Source of the DNA: Nitrospirota bacterium
GTDB lineage: Bacteria; Nitrospirota; Nitrospiria; Nitrospirales; UBA8639
Assembly (NCBI GenBank): GCA_003233615.1
Contig: QIMB01000137.1
Coordinates: 1-12,170, forward strand
DNA: 12,170 nt
Direction of reading: 5' to 3'
The position numbers and the translations under genes are program-made. Every line of letters begins with the position of its first letter. Within the stretch, counting starts at the first letter, position 1. Below are positions 1 through 7,059 of the stretch, one piece after another. The notes under the pieces are model-generated. The model was not told where the DNA came from and searched no databases. It saw only the letters and a program-made list of their open reading frames with translations.

Positions 1-78
1 TTCACGGTTAGCAAATACTGCCAACAAAACTCCCGCGATGGTCATACCAGCCAATAAGCCTAGTGTTTTCGACTTCAT
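1..78 (-). CDS. Membrane-anchored DUF4340-like protein, N-terminal fragment
   Basis: Only the first 26 codons are present; the gene runs off the left edge. The ATG at 78-76 has an AGGA ribosome binding site about five bases upstream. The visible residues begin MKSKTLGLLAG, followed by a hydrophobic run (MTIAGVLLAVFA) and then N-R-E. This is an uncleaved signal anchor or single N-terminal membrane helix. In operons of the order ABC ATPase, ABC-2 permease, GldG, the fourth gene is usually a DUF4340 protein with just this kind of N-terminus, so the call rests mainly on context. The gene is separated from the upstream gldG-like gene by 172 bases that hold a REP-like repeat. Nothing beyond the membrane segment can be judged from the sequence. 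Any other short membrane-anchored protein would fit equally well by sequence alone. Confidence 0.6.
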   Translation of the reverse strand, partial: MKSKTLGLLAGMTIAGVLLAVFANRE

Positions 79-122
79 ACGGTTCCTTTGACTATAGAGG
101 ATTCCTTGTTCAATACGCCTTC

Positions 123-160
123 ACCCTCACCCCAACCCTCTCCCTGGAAGGGCGAGGGAG
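123..160. repeat. REP-like palindromic repeat, copy 1
   Basis: This 38-base unit starts ACCCTCACCCCAACCCTC and ends AAGGGCGAGGGAG. Its second half can fold as a 10-bp stem with one mismatch (CCCTCTCCCT with AGGGCGAGGG) around a GGA loop. A second copy at 11900-11937 has the same length and differs at only three positions, and a diverged copy lies at 10456-10487. This copy lies inside the transporter operon, between the gldG-like stop codon and the next start codon. There it could affect mRNA stability or the relative expression of the two genes. Confidence 0.8.
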
Positions 161-250
161 TTTTACATTGTCTAAGGTGAAAGTTTAAATACAATATCTG
201 TTGAATATTAATGAGTGGTCTCAAAAAAATGGACGAGAGATGATCGGCAC

Positions 251-2158
251 CTACGCGGATTTTTTTCGAAAGCGCGAAGAACTGATCCATACTCCGGCAA
301 TACCAATCAGTATCGGCACAAGACCAATGTTCACGAACTTCACCCAACTCTTCCCCAGTTCATGTTGGACACTCCGCAATTCCTTCCGCACTTGTACCAG
401 GTCCTGTCGGAAGGTGCCCATGGCTTTTTGCTGTTCAAGACTCATAATCATGGCACTGCCTTCTGACTTTTGACTCTGCAATTCCTGTAGCTTTTTTTCT
501 GTTGCTTTCAGACGTTCTTGAAGCGCTTGTTCTTTCTCACGGAATTGCTGTTCCGCATCTTGCTGCAGGGCACGTAGAAGAGTGAAAGGACGGGAATAGC
601 CTGCACGACTTCTCACGCTAATCAGATCATTACTCCCGGTAAGGTTATCCAGTGCATTGGTCACAAACGTCCCATTGCCGGAGGTCGGAATGCCAATCCG
701 TTGCCCAAAGAAGTTTTGCACTTGAGCCCAAAATTTGTCCTGCAGGATATCGGTATCTGCAACAACAATGATATTGATGGAATCTTTCGATTCAGCAAGG
801 TGCGGTTGAGATGGCGTGTCATCGGAATCAATTGCAGGTGCGGAGTTGTCATCTCCGTCTTTCTCGGGCTCTTTGGGTTTCCCATCGGGAAACGCCGTCT
901 TCACTCTTCCCGTCACTCGAGCTGCGACGATCATTTTTTCGCCTTCTGGTTTGTAGCTGCGCAGGATGTTCGCAAGATCTGGCATGAACGACAGGAGTGA
1001 GGCGTCGATTTTCATCGCAGCTTCATCAGATTGGATCAATGGGGTGAGTTCTGTTCCCACGTCGCCCTTTTTTTGTAAGATACCAGCAGATGCGATGGTG
1101 ATCGTCGGCACTTGCGCAGTCACGACATCGTCCTGACTAAAATGTTCCTGACGAAAATCTATCCACACGGGGTAATCGATAACTTGCATCCGTGTCTGTT
1201 GTTGAATTTGCACCTTCTTGGCCAGAGGCAAGTCCCCCAATACTTTGCCCTGTACCATTTCTAAGCCCCACGCTTCAAACAACTTCGGAAGATCTGAATT
1301 CTGTGGTGCGCCACCACCCATGGGATTCATGGGATTGGCTCCCCCGCGGTCGGATTCGGCCAGTGGGTCCACAAAAATCATGGCATGGCCACCTTGTAGC
1401 ACAAACTGGTCAATCGCATAGAGGGTGGCATCACCTAGTGCTTTGGGATGCACAATCATTAAGACACTGACGTTTTCAGGTATAGTGGTTGCGGTCGATT
1501 CAATCTTTGTAATTTCAAACATCTGTTCAATGTGTGTCACAATTAACCAAGGCGGAATCCCACCAGACTGCGGCATAAAAGACGGGGACACCGCCCCATC
1601 GATTGGCAATGAGCTAAGCAACCCTAAGACTTTCTTCTTTGGATTGGCTAAAGAATGAATCAGTTTCGTCAAATCATATTCTAGAAACTCTTCTCGTTCG
1701 TGTTGAAAAAAAGGAATCACCTCCAAGTCATCAGTTGAACTGGTTCCCGCCAACCCAAAATAAAATTGTGTGCTCCCGTTACCTAATGGAATGCCACGCA
1801 GACCATAGGCCACAGCACGATCCTCTTCTTCGGAAAACGGTTCCGGGTCCATTACCTGCAACAACAATTGGCTCCCGGCCAATTGGGCATATTCCTCCAA
1901 CATTTCCTCAACTCGCGTGGCATACCCTTTTACGCCCGGTAAGCTGGTCGCGAGTTTTTTGGACAAATAAAACCGCACCGTGATCGGCTCATCTAAAGTA
2001 CGCAGCACGTTTTTTGTGCCTTCGGACAAGGTATAGAGTTTATGCTCAGTTAAATCAAAACGGGCAGAACGTAAGGCCGCGTTACTCATCATATTGAATG
2101 CCCCAAATAATACGGCTGCCAACGCAATCCCGGTTCCTGTCAACAATCGTGTATTCAT
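251..2158 (-). CDS. GldG-family ABC transporter auxiliary subunit
   Basis: The 635-residue product matches the GldG / ABC_transp_aux type: extracytoplasmic proteins anchored at both ends that partner a GldA-GldF-like ATPase and permease. An N-terminal membrane segment lies at about 6-27 and is followed by FDLTEHKLYTLSEGTKNVLR, a typical opening of the family. A long soluble region follows, with segments such as ITVRFYLSK and VLGLLSSLPIDG, then an acidic, probably disordered stretch near 430-460. A charged coiled coil covers about 530-603, and a C-terminal membrane helix about 608-627 ends in a basic tail. The ATG at 2158-2156 has a GAGAGGA ribosome binding site. The gene starts 54 bases after the permease stop. 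The substrate is unknown. Gliding motility is not implied, because such operons occur widely in non-gliding bacteria. Confidence 0.85.
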   Translation of the reverse strand: MNTRLLTGTGIALAAVLFGAFNMMSNAALRSARFDLTEHKLYTLSEGTKNVLRTLDEPITVRFYLSKKLATSLPGVKGYATRVEEMLEEYAQLAGSQLLLQVMDPEPFSEEEDRAVAYGLRGIPLGNGSTQFYFGLAGTSSTDDLEVIPFFQHEREEFLEYDLTKLIHSLANPKKKVLGLLSSLPIDGAVSPSFMPQSGGIPPWLIVTHIEQMFEITKIESTATTIPENVSVLMIVHPKALGDATLYAIDQFVLQGGHAMIFVDPLAESDRGGANPMNPMGGGAPQNSDLPKLFEAWGLEMVQGKVLGDLPLAKKVQIQQQTRMQVIDYPVWIDFRQEHFSQDDVVTAQVPTITIASAGILQKKGDVGTELTPLIQSDEAAMKIDASLLSFMPDLANILRSYKPEGEKMIVAARVTGRVKTAFPDGKPKEPEKDGDDNSAPAIDSDDTPSQPHLAESKDSINIIVVADTDILQDKFWAQVQNFFGQRIGIPTSGNGTFVTNALDNLTGSNDLISVRSRAGYSRPFTLLRALQQDAEQQFREKEQALQERLKATEKKLQELQSQKSEGSAMIMSLEQQKAMGTFRQDLVQVRKELRSVQHELGKSWVKFVNIGLVPILIGIAGVWISSSRFRKKSA

Positions 2159-2212
2159 ACATTCCTCTCGAATTGACCAATGCTCTCAACAACCATGGGC
2201 TTTCCTCTTCTC

Positions 2213-2944
2213 CTATTCGGCTTTTTTCATATCAATGACGGTGACCGTCGCAAATAACCAAAAGGCCATGAGCGAGAAGAAATACAGGATGTCTCGTAAG
2301 TCCAACACGCCTTTGCTAATGGATTCAAAATGCGCCAAAAAACTAAAGGAGCTGACCGCGCTGAGAAGAAATTGCGGCGCCCATCCAAAGATATCCAAGA
2401 CCATCGGAAAGCCGCTTAAGATAAACCCCAAACAAATCACCACGCTCACCACAAACGCGATGACCTGATTTTTTGTCAGCGCTGAAATACACGATCCAAT
2501 CGATAAAAAACCACCAGCCATCAGCAGACTGCCTATGTAGCTGGCAAAGATCACACCATTATCGGGCTCTCCGAGAAGATTCACAGTAATCCACATGGGA
2601 AACGTCATGGCCAACGCCACGCCAGTGAAACACCAGGCTGCCAAAAATTTTCCTAACACGGCTTCCCACATCGTCACCGGCAGAGTGAGCAACAGTTCTA
2701 TCGTGCCCGAGCGTCGTTCTTCAGCCCACAATCGCATGGCCAGCGCTGGAATGAGTACGAGATACAGCCATGGATGAAAATCGAAAAATGGGATGAGATC
2801 CGCTTGTCCGCGTGCAAAATAATTACCCAAGTAAAAGGTAAAGGCTCCACTGAGCATGAGAAAGATCACGATGAACACCGCTGCAATTGGCGTGGAGAAA
2901 TAGCTTGCTAGTTCCCGCTTAAATATAACTTGAATGCGTCCCAC
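2213..2944 (-). CDS. ABC-2 type permease subunit (GldF-like)
   Basis: The 243-residue inner-membrane protein has about six hydrophobic segments (roughly 18-40, 58-72, 100-123, 133-155, 160-182 and 218-238). After the second segment it carries the hallmark WAEERRSGTIELLLTLPV (about 73-90), the conserved cytoplasmic coupling region of the GldF/NosY-like ABC-2 permeases. Length and topology are normal for the family. Translation most likely starts at the GTG at 2944-2942, because a strong AAGGAGGT ribosome binding site lies three to four bases upstream. It begins 36 bases after the ATPase stop, so the two are almost certainly co-transcribed and form one membrane complex. The cargo cannot be read from the sequence. 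Confidence 0.9.
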   Translation of the reverse strand: MGRIQVIFKRELASYFSTPIAAVFIVIFLMLSGAFTFYLGNYFARGQADLIPFFDFHPWLYLVLIPALAMRLWAEERRSGTIELLLTLPVTMWEAVLGKFLAAWCFTGVALAMTFPMWITVNLLGEPDNGVIFASYIGSLLMAGGFLSIGSCISALTKNQVIAFVVSVVICLGFILSGFPMVLDIFGWAPQFLLSAVSSFSFLAHFESISKGVLDLRDILYFFSLMAFWLFATVTVIDMKKAE

Positions 2945-2980
2945 AATACCTCCTTGCTGACGTAACTGGATCTCATCCTC

Positions 2981-3943
2981 TTACGAGAGGGCTTGTTGCG
3001 GTGTCGTTAGGAGACGAAAGACATCATCTAATTGCCCGCGATCCTGATACAATTCCTGAACGTCCCATCCCTGTTCTCGAGCAAATTGGCTGATATGAGG
3101 GAGAGTCCATTGACCCTCGTCTGGATAAATCCTCAATCGCACAAGCTCTCCATCCTTACCTAGGTCTTCTACTTTGTTGACGCCCGTGACCGTCATGAAT
3201 CGCTCCTGAGCAATAGCAGTTTCCACCCCACGTACAGTTATCAGAACGGTATTATGCATAGGGGCTTGTTCTTCAAACTCCGCCGGTGTGCCATCAAACA
3301 CTACTTTGCCTTTGGCAATAATCATCGCTCGAGAACAGACGGCATGGACTTCTTCTAAAATATGCGTCGACAGAATAATGGCTTTCTCTTGAGCCATGGC
3401 TCGAATGAGAGTTCGAACTTCGTGTTTTTGGTTGGGATCCAAGCCATCGGTTGGTTCGTCCAATACCAACACGTCAGGATCATGTAAAATGGCTTGCGCG
3501 AGACCCACGCGCCGCTTAAAGCCCTTCGACAATGTTTCAATCGGTTGATCGAGTACCGATTCTAGATTCACTTTTTCTACAGTCTTGGACACCGAGCGTT
3601 TCAGAGTATCACCGCGAAAACCACGCATTTCTCCAATGAAGGTCAAAAAGGACGCCGGCGTCATATCCATATCATGATAGGCCGGAGCCCCTTCGGGTAG
3701 ATACCCAATACGTGTTTTGGCGGCAAGAGCCTCCTTCTGAACATCATGGCCGCAGACCCGAACAGTGCCGCTCGTCGGAGTCAGAAACCCGGTAATCATT
3801 TTCATCGTCGTTGATTTCCCGGCTCCATTCGGTCCCAGAAATCCAAGAACCTCACCCTTACCGACGCTGAAGGACACACCATCAACCGCAACGATCGGTC
3901 CAAATGTTTTGCGTAAATTTTCAATCTCCACCATGGTTGTCAT
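2981..3943 (-). CDS. ABC transporter ATP-binding protein (GldA-like)
   Basis: This 320-residue cytoplasmic ATPase powers the adjacent permease. Visible motifs are Walker A GPNGAGKST (37-45), GYLPE in the Q-loop region (80-84, with Glu where many ABC ATPases have Gln), signature LSKGFKRR (138-145), Walker B VLVLDEPTDGLD (158-169) with catalytic Glu163, and the H-loop LSTH (His194). A C-terminal extension of about 100 residues follows the nucleotide-binding domain and probably docks regulatory or membrane partners, as in other GldA/CcmA/NatA-type ATPases. The ATG at 3943-3941 is favoured by an AGAGGG ribosome binding site six bases away; an internal ATG at codon 4 is possible. This is the first gene of the four-gene operon. 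No clear promoter was found in the 158 bases upstream of it. Confidence 0.93.
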   Translation of the reverse strand: MTTMVEIENLRKTFGPIVAVDGVSFSVGKGEVLGFLGPNGAGKSTTMKMITGFLTPTSGTVRVCGHDVQKEALAAKTRIGYLPEGAPAYHDMDMTPASFLTFIGEMRGFRGDTLKRSVSKTVEKVNLESVLDQPIETLSKGFKRRVGLAQAILHDPDVLVLDEPTDGLDPNQKHEVRTLIRAMAQEKAIILSTHILEEVHAVCSRAMIIAKGKVVFDGTPAEFEEQAPMHNTVLITVRGVETAIAQERFMTVTGVNKVEDLGKDGELVRLRIYPDEGQWTLPHISQFAREQGWDVQELYQDRGQLDDVFRLLTTPQQALS

Positions 3944-4101
3944 TGATACCCTCTTATCGTAAGAATTTCATGATTTGAGATCCGCAGTAGATGCCCCCCA
4001 TGGATCTGATCGTACCCCCATTTTGTCTTTTCTACAATGGAGATACAACAAACACGCTTACCTGTGGCTTCCTTTCACGGCTTCTGGTGTTCGTCCTTTG
4101 C

Positions 4102-4233
4102 TTATCGTCTTTCAATCTTGTCCAGGTTGCCGTCCCTGCTGATCTCGCACAGACCATCATCCTCCGGAAATCGGCAGAGGTTCGAGTCGATGATGGCATA
4201 GGGCGATTGAGGGAAGTCTTTATGCAGTGCCAC
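4102..4233 (-). pseudogene. N-terminal remnant resembling a DEAD/DEAH-type restriction helicase
   Basis: A 43-codon reading frame starts at a GTG (4233-4231), with AAGGA nine bases upstream, and overlaps the end of the HEPN gene by 14 bases. It includes LHKDFPQSPYAIIDSNL followed by CRFPEDDGLCEIS. From memory, large DEAD/DEAH restriction helicases of the BPTD_3080-like group open with a segment of the form H-x-x-FPQSPYAI-x-D...RWFP-x-D-x-AL-x-E-T-S, so the resemblance extends over about 30 residues. After that the similarity stops and the frame ends at a TAA; none of the other frames before 3944 continues the family. I read it as the surviving 5' end of a deleted restriction gene that once followed the MNT/HEPN pair. 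A small independent gene is the alternative. Confidence 0.5.
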
Positions 4234-4601
4234 ATTCGATATCCTTAATCATCGTGCGAAGGGTTTCGAGCAGGCTGGGCACATCGTCGCGACAGATATT
4301 GAACAACTCCTCGGTATCCACGTCAAAATAGCCATGCGCCATCACGTCCCGCACACCAATCGCTCCGCGCCAATCGAAGGGGTAGCGGCTGAACAGTTTG
4401 CCTTCTGTTTGCCGATCGATCTTTTTAAACTCCTCACCGGCAGCGATCAGAATCATACAGATAGCGTCCATGCGGTCAATGCCACCCACGCTCGCACGAA
4501 AGTCTTCTGGACATGAACATACCCTGGAAACGGCGAGGGATACGCTCCAGCGCTTCCAGGACGGTTTCCAGCCTTTCGACCAGCAGCTCCCGGTCATACA
4601 T
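4220..4601 (-). pseudogene. HEPN-domain toxin gene (DUF86/HepT type) with a one-base frameshift
   Basis: The native start is the ATG at 4601-4599, overlapping the MNT stop by eight bases. That frame reads MYDRELLVERLETVLEAL, a typical HepT opening, through RRFQG, then continues out of register and stops after 41 codons (TGA at 4478-4476). The rest of the family resumes one frame over as PEDFRAS, GIDRMDAICMILIAAGEEFK, and RDVMAHGYF, which contains the R-x4-H-x-Y ribonuclease/AMPylation motif (R, H and Y all present), ending at TAA 4222-4220. The 382-base span needs one base removed to give 126 sense codons, the normal HepT size; the break lies between about 4505 and 4530. The tail frame happens to be open back to an ATG at 4597, but its first 30 residues are unlike HEPN. 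Intact proteins of this type are RNases neutralised by their MNT partner. Confidence 0.8.
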
Positions 4602-4899
4602 AGACGGTTTCCTTTTGAATGCGGGCTTTCAGCCGGGGATTCATCATGCGTCGTAAGCGCACGACGTCAACGGGACGTCCCAGCCACTCCACCAAGTCCT
4701 GACGCATGCTGGACGTGCGAAACAGGTTCGGCGCTTCGGTCTCGAACACAACATCCACGTCGCTCTCCGCCGTGGCTTCGTTTCGAGCATAAGAGCCAAA
4801 ATATCCCAGCATACGCAAATTGTACTCTTCGGCATACTGTTCCTTGAAAGCCTTCAACAAGACCCGAAGCTGCTTAGTTGATAACATTTCCTTATTCAT
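4594..4899 (-). CDS. MNT-domain nucleotidyltransferase antitoxin (MntA type)
   Basis: The 101-residue protein has the minimal nucleotidyltransferase signature GSYARNEATAESDVDVV (35-51). Gly35-Ser36 form the nucleotide-binding turn, Asp47 and Asp49 are metal ligands, and Asp78 in RPVDVV is the likely third acidic residue. In characterised MNT/HEPN pairs the MNT protein AMPylates the tyrosine of the HEPN R-x4-H-x-Y motif and so silences the RNase. The length is normal and all catalytic residues are present, so this gene looks functional although its partner is frameshifted. The ATG at 4899-4897 is used because the second ATG (codon 5) has its AAGGAA directly abutting it. The ribosome binding site for the first ATG is weak. 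A perfect dyad 12 bases upstream may be an operator. Confidence 0.88.
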   Translation of the reverse strand: MNKEMLSTKQLRVLLKAFKEQYAEEYNLRMLGYFGSYARNEATAESDVDVVFETEAPNLFRTSSMRQDLVEWLGRPVDVVRLRRMMNPRLKARIQKETVYV

Positions 4900-4910
4900 A
4901 TTCTGATCTT

Positions 4911-4926
4911 CACAATCGGAATTGTG
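4911..4926. promoter_or_regulatory. Perfect dyad, possible operator of the MNT/HEPN pair
   Basis: CACAAT-CGGA-ATTGTG is a perfect 6-4-6 inverted repeat ending 12 bases before the MNT start codon. The position suits autoregulatory binding by the toxin-antitoxin complex, but this is inference. It could also fold as a small hairpin in the 5' leader. Confidence 0.4.
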
Positions 4927-4997
4927 TAGTTGCCCCCAAATGAGCCTGTTCGTCCATCCCTTGAACTGGCAACTATGTTCATCGAAAAGAGCCAGTT
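4927..4997. repeat. Two overlapping, mutually exclusive inverted repeats
   Basis: TAGTTGCC (4927-4934) is the exact reverse complement of GGCAACTA (4968-4975). AACTGGC (4964-4970) is the exact reverse complement of GCCAGTT (4991-4997). The two pairs share bases 4968-4970, so only one full stem can form at a time. They fill the 153-base gap between the nuclease gene and the MNT gene. No T-run follows either stem, so a simple terminator is not supported. Confidence 0.45.
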
Positions 4998-5052
4998 GAT
5001 TACTGATGTCTTCCAGCTTGTTAGTGCATGACTGAGGGAATCAATCAACCTA

Positions 5053-7059
5053 TCACTTCACTATCTTTCTCGGGGGTGCAAAATTGTCGATCGCGTTGAA
5101 CACTTCCCACAACTTATCTACTTTGACGTGCTCCTCAAGATAGTCTCCGTAAGCCTGCTGCGCGTTCGTAAGCAGCTCGTCATAGAAGACGATACGCGCA
5201 TCGACGGTCTTGAGGCTGTCTATGACGCCTTGGCGGCCCGTGCCTGACGCATCGTTCCACTCCGGTGGTGGCTTTCCTACCAAACAGATAATCTCAATCG
5301 GCCAAGCTTTGAATGTTGTCTTCTCAAGGATCTTCTTCACACCGTCCCGGTATTTCCTTATCTGTTTGGTTAGGTCATCAAGCGGAACTGCAACCGACGC
5401 TCGTTTCAATTCGACGATGACGTGTTTGCCGCCTGTGGTTCTATATCCGATGTCGATTCGTGCCTTTTTTTCTGCGTTTTTCAGTGCATCCGAATTTTTC
5501 TTCAGGAATTCATTGACTTGCGTTTCTGCATGTTCCGAGCCCTTCACTCGCTCCCAGCCTGGATCAAGAAGCCACAGATGATCGAAGATATAGTCGCGGA
5601 GAACAAGTTCCTTATCGTTCTCTTTGAGCTTGTCCTGTAGTGTGCGAATGACCTGGATTCTGAGTTTGACGATTTGTCCATAGTAGCTCAACTCTAAGTC
5701 GTCTATGTTCTGAAAAATCTCAAGAATCTGTTCGAGATTCTCGTCTTTGATATTTTCTAGGCGATCAAGCTCCTCTTTGCGTCTGTAACTTTCGAAGGCG
5801 AGGATAGACGCTTTGAGTAGCTCTTTCTTGTCGGACTCGTCTGGCGAACGAATGGTGTTCAATCGCCCGATCCAACGTTCCGCCTTCTTTTTGGTATCAC
5901 CCCGCAAATTCTGAAGCCAAGTGGAAACGGCAGGAACGGCCATTGCTGTTTTGGCACCATCGGAGCGGCGCCAATCGCTCCACTTCCCAGCTATGTGGCG
6001 AAGTTCGGAAAGGACGATTCTTCGAAGCGCTTCAAATCGCGGGTCATCCTGCTTTAGCGATTGCCGACTACTGGTTGCGATGTCGCCGTGGTCGTCGAGG
6101 TCCAGTTGTTCACAATGCAGTTCACCGATGATGTAATCGGCGTAGATTTCCTTTTGGCCGAATTCATCAAGGATATCTTCCTGCGCCATCTTTCCGCGCA
6201 TGAAAACGGCGAGACGGTTCAGGTTGTCGCCTTCTTCGTCCTTCAACTGACTCGGGTTTGAGACCGTGCCGATCCATCCGCTAAGGCTAATGTTTGATTT
6301 CTTCAACTCAGCTTTGATCGCTTTCAGCCTGTCTTCATAGGTGCGCTCAAGATTCTTGCACGATTTCACAAACTCGGTTTGAGCGCCATAGGACCACAGA
6401 TACTGTATTGCATTATGATATGCGCGGTCCTTGGGCCCGATCGCCTCGCCGTTCACGGTAACAGTGAAGTTAAACTTCGAGCCAATCACTGCGAATCGCC
6501 GCGCGACGCGCCGTTTCAGGCCTTGTACCGTCATGCCGGAAAGCGATTTGGACAGGCCAGATAGGGTAATCCGTGTTCCCTTCTTGAGATCGGAAGGCCA
6601 GGTTTGGAGTTCTTCGGGTTTGTAGGGTTTTTGCGTTTTCCCGGAAATCGCCGCGCGAATGACCTCTCTATCCATCTTGAACGCAGTACGTTCTCTGCCT
6701 TTGATAGTATAAACCTCGGCGATCTGAGCGATGGAAAAGATAGACAACTTCCCGATTCCTTTGCGCCCCATAGGTTTTCGTCCACCGGGCGTGTCTTCAC
6801 CCAGGACTTCTCTCCGCTTGAATCCGACTCTCAGAAATCGGTCGATAACTCCATTACGGTCCATCCCCGTGCCGCCGTCTTCAATGGTGATCGTCTCCTT
6901 GGCCTTATCGACTGTTACTGTGACCTTTTGCGCGTCTGCATCCCATGCGTTAGCGACAATCTCGGATAGGACTGCAGGAATGTTGCTGTAGAGATTAATT
7001 CCTAAATGCTCTAAGGCATTGAGGTCGATGCTCATAACAAGCTCGCGAGTCTGCCTCAT
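5053..7059 (-). CDS. GHKL (MORC-like) ATPase fused to a PD-(D/E)XK nuclease
   Basis: The 668-residue protein opens with a Bergerat-fold ATPase: N-box SEIVANAWDAD (Glu33, Asn37, Asp40), G1 box EDGGTGMD (60-67), glycine-rich lid GRKGIGK (98-104) and G3 box GTRITLSG (161-168). A second, S5-like domain and a DDHGDIATSSRQSLKQDDPR segment (322-341) match MORC/paraMORC and MutL-like prokaryotic ATPases. A helical linker follows, and the C-terminus has IDIGYR (Asp536) and IVELKRAS (Glu550, Lys552), the D...E-x-K core of a PD-(D/E)XK nuclease. Iyer, Abhiman and Aravind linked such proteins to restriction-modification systems. Its ATG overlaps the methyltransferase stop as ATGA, with AAGGAA six bases upstream, indicating coupled translation. 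The likely role is the ATP-dependent restriction subunit acting on DNA lacking the partner's methylation. All catalytic residues appear intact; the target site is unknown. Confidence 0.85.
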   Translation of the reverse strand: MRQTRELVMSIDLNALEHLGINLYSNIPAVLSEIVANAWDADAQKVTVTVDKAKETITIEDGGTGMDRNGVIDRFLRVGFKRREVLGEDTPGGRKPMGRKGIGKLSIFSIAQIAEVYTIKGRERTAFKMDREVIRAAISGKTQKPYKPEELQTWPSDLKKGTRITLSGLSKSLSGMTVQGLKRRVARRFAVIGSKFNFTVTVNGEAIGPKDRAYHNAIQYLWSYGAQTEFVKSCKNLERTYEDRLKAIKAELKKSNISLSGWIGTVSNPSQLKDEEGDNLNRLAVFMRGKMAQEDILDEFGQKEIYADYIIGELHCEQLDLDDHGDIATSSRQSLKQDDPRFEALRRIVLSELRHIAGKWSDWRRSDGAKTAMAVPAVSTWLQNLRGDTKKKAERWIGRLNTIRSPDESDKKELLKASILAFESYRRKEELDRLENIKDENLEQILEIFQNIDDLELSYYGQIVKLRIQVIRTLQDKLKENDKELVLRDYIFDHLWLLDPGWERVKGSEHAETQVNEFLKKNSDALKNAEKKARIDIGYRTTGGKHVIVELKRASVAVPLDDLTKQIRKYRDGVKKILEKTTFKAWPIEIICLVGKPPPEWNDASGTGRQGVIDSLKTVDARIVFYDELLTNAQQAYGDYLEEHVKVDKLWEVFNAIDNFAPPRKIVK

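Noticed and set aside
3991..4248. 85-codon plus-strand frame upstream of the ABC ATPase
   Set aside because: It is antisense to the helicase remnant and HEPN tail, has no family resemblance and no ribosome binding site of note.
4220..4597. A 125-residue protein from the ATG at 4597
   Set aside because: Its first 30 residues are out of the HEPN frame; the correct opening is read from the ATG at 4601, so this frame is a product of the frameshift.
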